This document shows positions 14,036-15,628 of a DNA stretch of 15,628 nucleotides, piece after piece. The position numbers and the translations under genes were made by a program. This DNA comes from DASWDH01 sp035318505 (GTDB lineage Bacteria > Myxococcota_A > Polyangia > Polyangiales > Polyangiaceae): positions 1 through 15,628 of the forward strand of contig DATHEQ010000384.1 of NCBI GenBank assembly GCA_035318505.1, in the 5' to 3' direction. Every line of letters begins with the position of its first letter. The stretch's first letter is position 1. The notes beneath the pieces are model-generated. The model saw only the letters and a program-made list of their open reading frames with translations. It was not told the origin of the DNA and searched no databases.

Positions 14036-15271
14036 CTAGCGCGTGGCCTTCGGCCGGCAAATGATAGCGTGCTCGCGCCGGGGGCGGTGGTCAAAGGCGC
14101 GCGCTGTCGGTCCGTGAAAATGCGGGCGTAGCTGCGAGCCCACCACGCTCACGTCGAGGCCGGCGGTGGGGGCGAGCCCGCGCACGAGGTCATCGGCGTA
14201 GAGCGCGCGGCGGCCGATCACGGTGTCGGCCACGATGAGCACGAGCTTTCCCTGCCGGCGGAGCACGCGCGCGCAAGCGGTCAATACCTCGCCGAGGTCG
14301 GAAGACCAACGTGCTCGCGCGGCTGCTTCCGGCAGTTGGGCGAGGTGCCGGCGGGCCCCCAGCTCGATGGCGGCAAAGGGCTCGGCGTCGAGCCCGAGCC
14401 AGCGAAGGCGAAGTGCATGTTGCTCGAGATAATCGTAATTGCCCGGATAGGGAGGCGAGGTGACGACGAGATCGACCGAGGAGCGGTCGACGCCATCGAT
14501 CTTGCGCGCGTCGCCCCATCGCACGTTGGGTGGCGGACCGGACGCTCGTGGAAGCAGGGCCGCGAACTCGGCGAGAAGGCGCGCCAGCTCCTCGGCTTTG
14601 CGCTGAAAGAGCTTGGTCGTGTAGCCGGCGGAAAGACGGCGCGGCGCCGTGTCTTGCGATGTGTCACCCGTGCGCCGGCTCACCTTGACGAGAATGGCCG
14701 AGAGCACGAGCCGCAGCGCGCGCCGCGCAAAGTCGTGCCGTACCTTGCCGAGGCCCGCGCGCAGCCCATCGAGCTCCATGAGCACGTGGGGTTCGAAGAG
14801 CGCGGTGTCCTCGCGCCCGTAGCGATGGGTCGCCCCCGCTTTGCGATGCCGGCGATCCTCGGCGTGCTCCGCGGCGACGCGGGCTGCGGCGAGGAGCGCG
14901 ATTCGCTCGTCCTCGCTCGAGCCGCGCGTCTTCAGCCATGTCAGCTCGACCGCGAGCGGATTGGCGTCGATGCCCAGCGCGCGCCGCCCGGCCACGCGCG
15001 CTTCGACGAGCACGGTGCCGCTACCACAGAAGGGATCGAGCACGACGCCGCCGCGCGCCGACAGCCGTTCGACGAGGCGCCGCGCGGTCGCGGCATGCAG
15101 GCGCGCCGGGTAGCTATGAAAAGCGTGCACGTGCTCGCGCGCGCCGTCTTCCGGTAAAACGTCGAGCGCGTGAGACAGCGTCGCCCGCTCGAGCTCGTCG
15201 CTCCCCTCGAGCTGCACGGGTCCGCCGACGTTGGTCAGCGAACGCCGAATTTTGACGGGAGGTGCGGCCAT
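14036..15271 (-). CDS. DNA amino-methyltransferase (N4-cytosine/N6-adenine type), orphan
   Basis: Predicted to transfer a methyl group from S-adenosylmethionine to an exocyclic amino group of a DNA base. Counting from ATG 15271 (411 residues), the protein has a FHSYPARL lead-in at about 51-58, the SAM-binding motif DPFCGSGTVLVEA at about 79-91, an acidic IDANPLA (about 101-107), a GDTSQDTAPRRLSAGYT stretch (about 202-218), and the catalytic motif TSPPYPGNYDYLEQH at about 271-285, followed by LRLRWLG. The order (SAM motif, then SPPY) and the PYPA lead-in resemble cytosine-N4 or adenine-N6 methylases. A longer TTG 15286 start is possible but unlikely. No restriction endonuclease is adjacent, so it looks like an orphan or housekeeping-type methylase; an RNA methylase with a similar motif is a weaker alternative. 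It sits between a membrane protein gene (27 bases upstream) and the ferredoxin gene. Confidence 0.78.
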   Translation of the reverse strand: MAAPPVKIRRSLTNVGGPVQLEGSDELERATLSHALDVLPEDGAREHVHAFHSYPARLHAATARRLVERLSARGGVVLDPFCGSGTVLVEARVAGRRALGIDANPLAVELTWLKTRGSSEDERIALLAAARVAAEHAEDRRHRKAGATHRYGREDTALFEPHVLMELDGLRAGLGKVRHDFARRALRLVLSAILVKVSRRTGDTSQDTAPRRLSAGYTTKLFQRKAEELARLLAEFAALLPRASGPPPNVRWGDARKIDGVDRSSVDLVVTSPPYPGNYDYLEQHALRLRWLGLDAEPFAAIELGARRHLAQLPEAAARARWSSDLGEVLTACARVLRRQGKLVLIVADTVIGRRALYADDLVRGLAPTAGLDVSVVGSQLRPHFHGPTARAFDHRPRREHAIICRPKATR

Positions 15272-15298
15272 GCCACTCGGGACCAACGACGGGCGCCG

Positions 15299-15628
15299 CT
15301 AGTCTCCGCTCGCCAGCGCTCGCGTCGGTTCGGCGCTCGCGTCGAGCAGGGTGTAATTGAGCGCACCCTCCGGCGTGACGCGGCTGGCGAGCAAACTCTT
15401 GCTCGACATGCGGCTGAGCAGTTGATCGGCTTCGCTCTCGCTCGTTCGCGTCAGCTTGGCGAAGCTCGCGGCGTCGACCTCACCGCCGTGCGCGCGCGCG
15501 ACGTCGGCGACGGCCGCCATCCAGGCCGCCTCGAGAAACTGTGTGGTCTCGGCGCGGTGCGCGCGCGACTTGCGCCAGGCGAGGGCGGCAAACACGAAGG
15601 GGACCGACGCCGCGAGCCCCGCCATGAC
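15299..15628 (-). CDS. Membrane-anchored protein with possible winged-helix-like domain (probably partial)
   Basis: The frame is open to the end of the window, with an ATG at 15625 only 3 bases from the edge, so the gene is probably truncated at its 5' side. The visible 108 residues begin with a hydrophobic helix (LAASVPFVFAALAW), then a basic junction (RKSRAHR) and a roughly 85-residue soluble part. A helical segment (TTQFLEAAWMAAVADVARAHG) is followed by VDAASFAKLTRTSESEADQLLSRMSSKSLLASRVTPEGALNYTL with residues in the order of a helix-turn-helix and wing. That last suggestion is from pattern only. It ends 27 bases before the methylase start on the same strand and may share its transcript. 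Function unknown. Confidence 0.55.
   Translation of the reverse strand, partial: VMAGLAASVPFVFAALAWRKSRAHRAETTQFLEAAWMAAVADVARAHGGEVDAASFAKLTRTSESEADQLLSRMSSKSLLASRVTPEGALNYTLLDASAEPTRALASGD

Overview
The window looks like chromosomal DNA from a GC-rich myxobacterium (Myxococcota), most likely of the Polyangiales/Sorangium-Polyangium type. The grounds are a MYXO-CTERM-like C-terminus on the first gene, a Hanks-type kinase with a C-terminal PEGA-like region and a short Cys-containing tail, several Cys-rich or Gly-rich lipoproteins, and strong G/C third-position bias, which creates many long antisense shadow ORFs. This placement is inference from protein families, not from a marker gene. No rRNA, tRNA, CRISPR array, insertion sequence, integrase or phage gene is visible.

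Layout. (1) 1-438: 3' end of a MYXO-CTERM surface or secreted protein. (2) 676-3830: a compact co-directional set of three genes: a transmembrane Ser/Thr kinase, a secreted/membrane PEGA-like protein, and a Cys-rich lipoprotein that starts 2 nt after its neighbour stops. The kinase and the second protein both carry PEGA-like envelope regions, so an envelope-sensing or assembly module is plausible. (3) 3958-4197: a small four-cysteine zinc-ribbon-like protein. (4) 4354-6934: two tandem, closely related sugar-binding lipoproteins of the glucose/mannose ABC-transporter type, with no permease or ATPase gene in the window. A hairpin follows the second.

(5) Minus strand, 7054-8277: metK (SAM synthetase), preceded by a leader with a small hairpin next to the ribosome binding site. 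(6) Minus strand, 11058 down to 8447: a PAP2-family membrane phosphatase/transferase, argJ (ornithine/glutamate acetyltransferase of arginine biosynthesis) and a small PDZ lipoprotein. Gaps or overlaps are so short that they are probably one operon. (7) 11059-11471: a 413-base divergent intergenic region. (8) 11472-13682: two tandem paralogous Cys-rich lipoproteins. Each has a Shine-Dalgarno sequence that can be paired by an upstream complementary strand, and a strong hairpin lies between them.

(9) Minus strand, 15628 down to 13722: a membrane-anchored protein (probably cut by the window edge), an orphan DNA amino-methyltransferase, and a plant-type [2Fe-2S] ferredoxin that starts 2 nt after the methylase stop.

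Housekeeping functions (metK, argJ, ferredoxin) are interleaved with lineage-specific envelope proteins. The least explained parts are the kinase/PEGA/Cys-rich module, the orphan pair of sugar-binding proteins, and the twin Cys-rich lipoproteins with their conserved RNA structure at the start codon.
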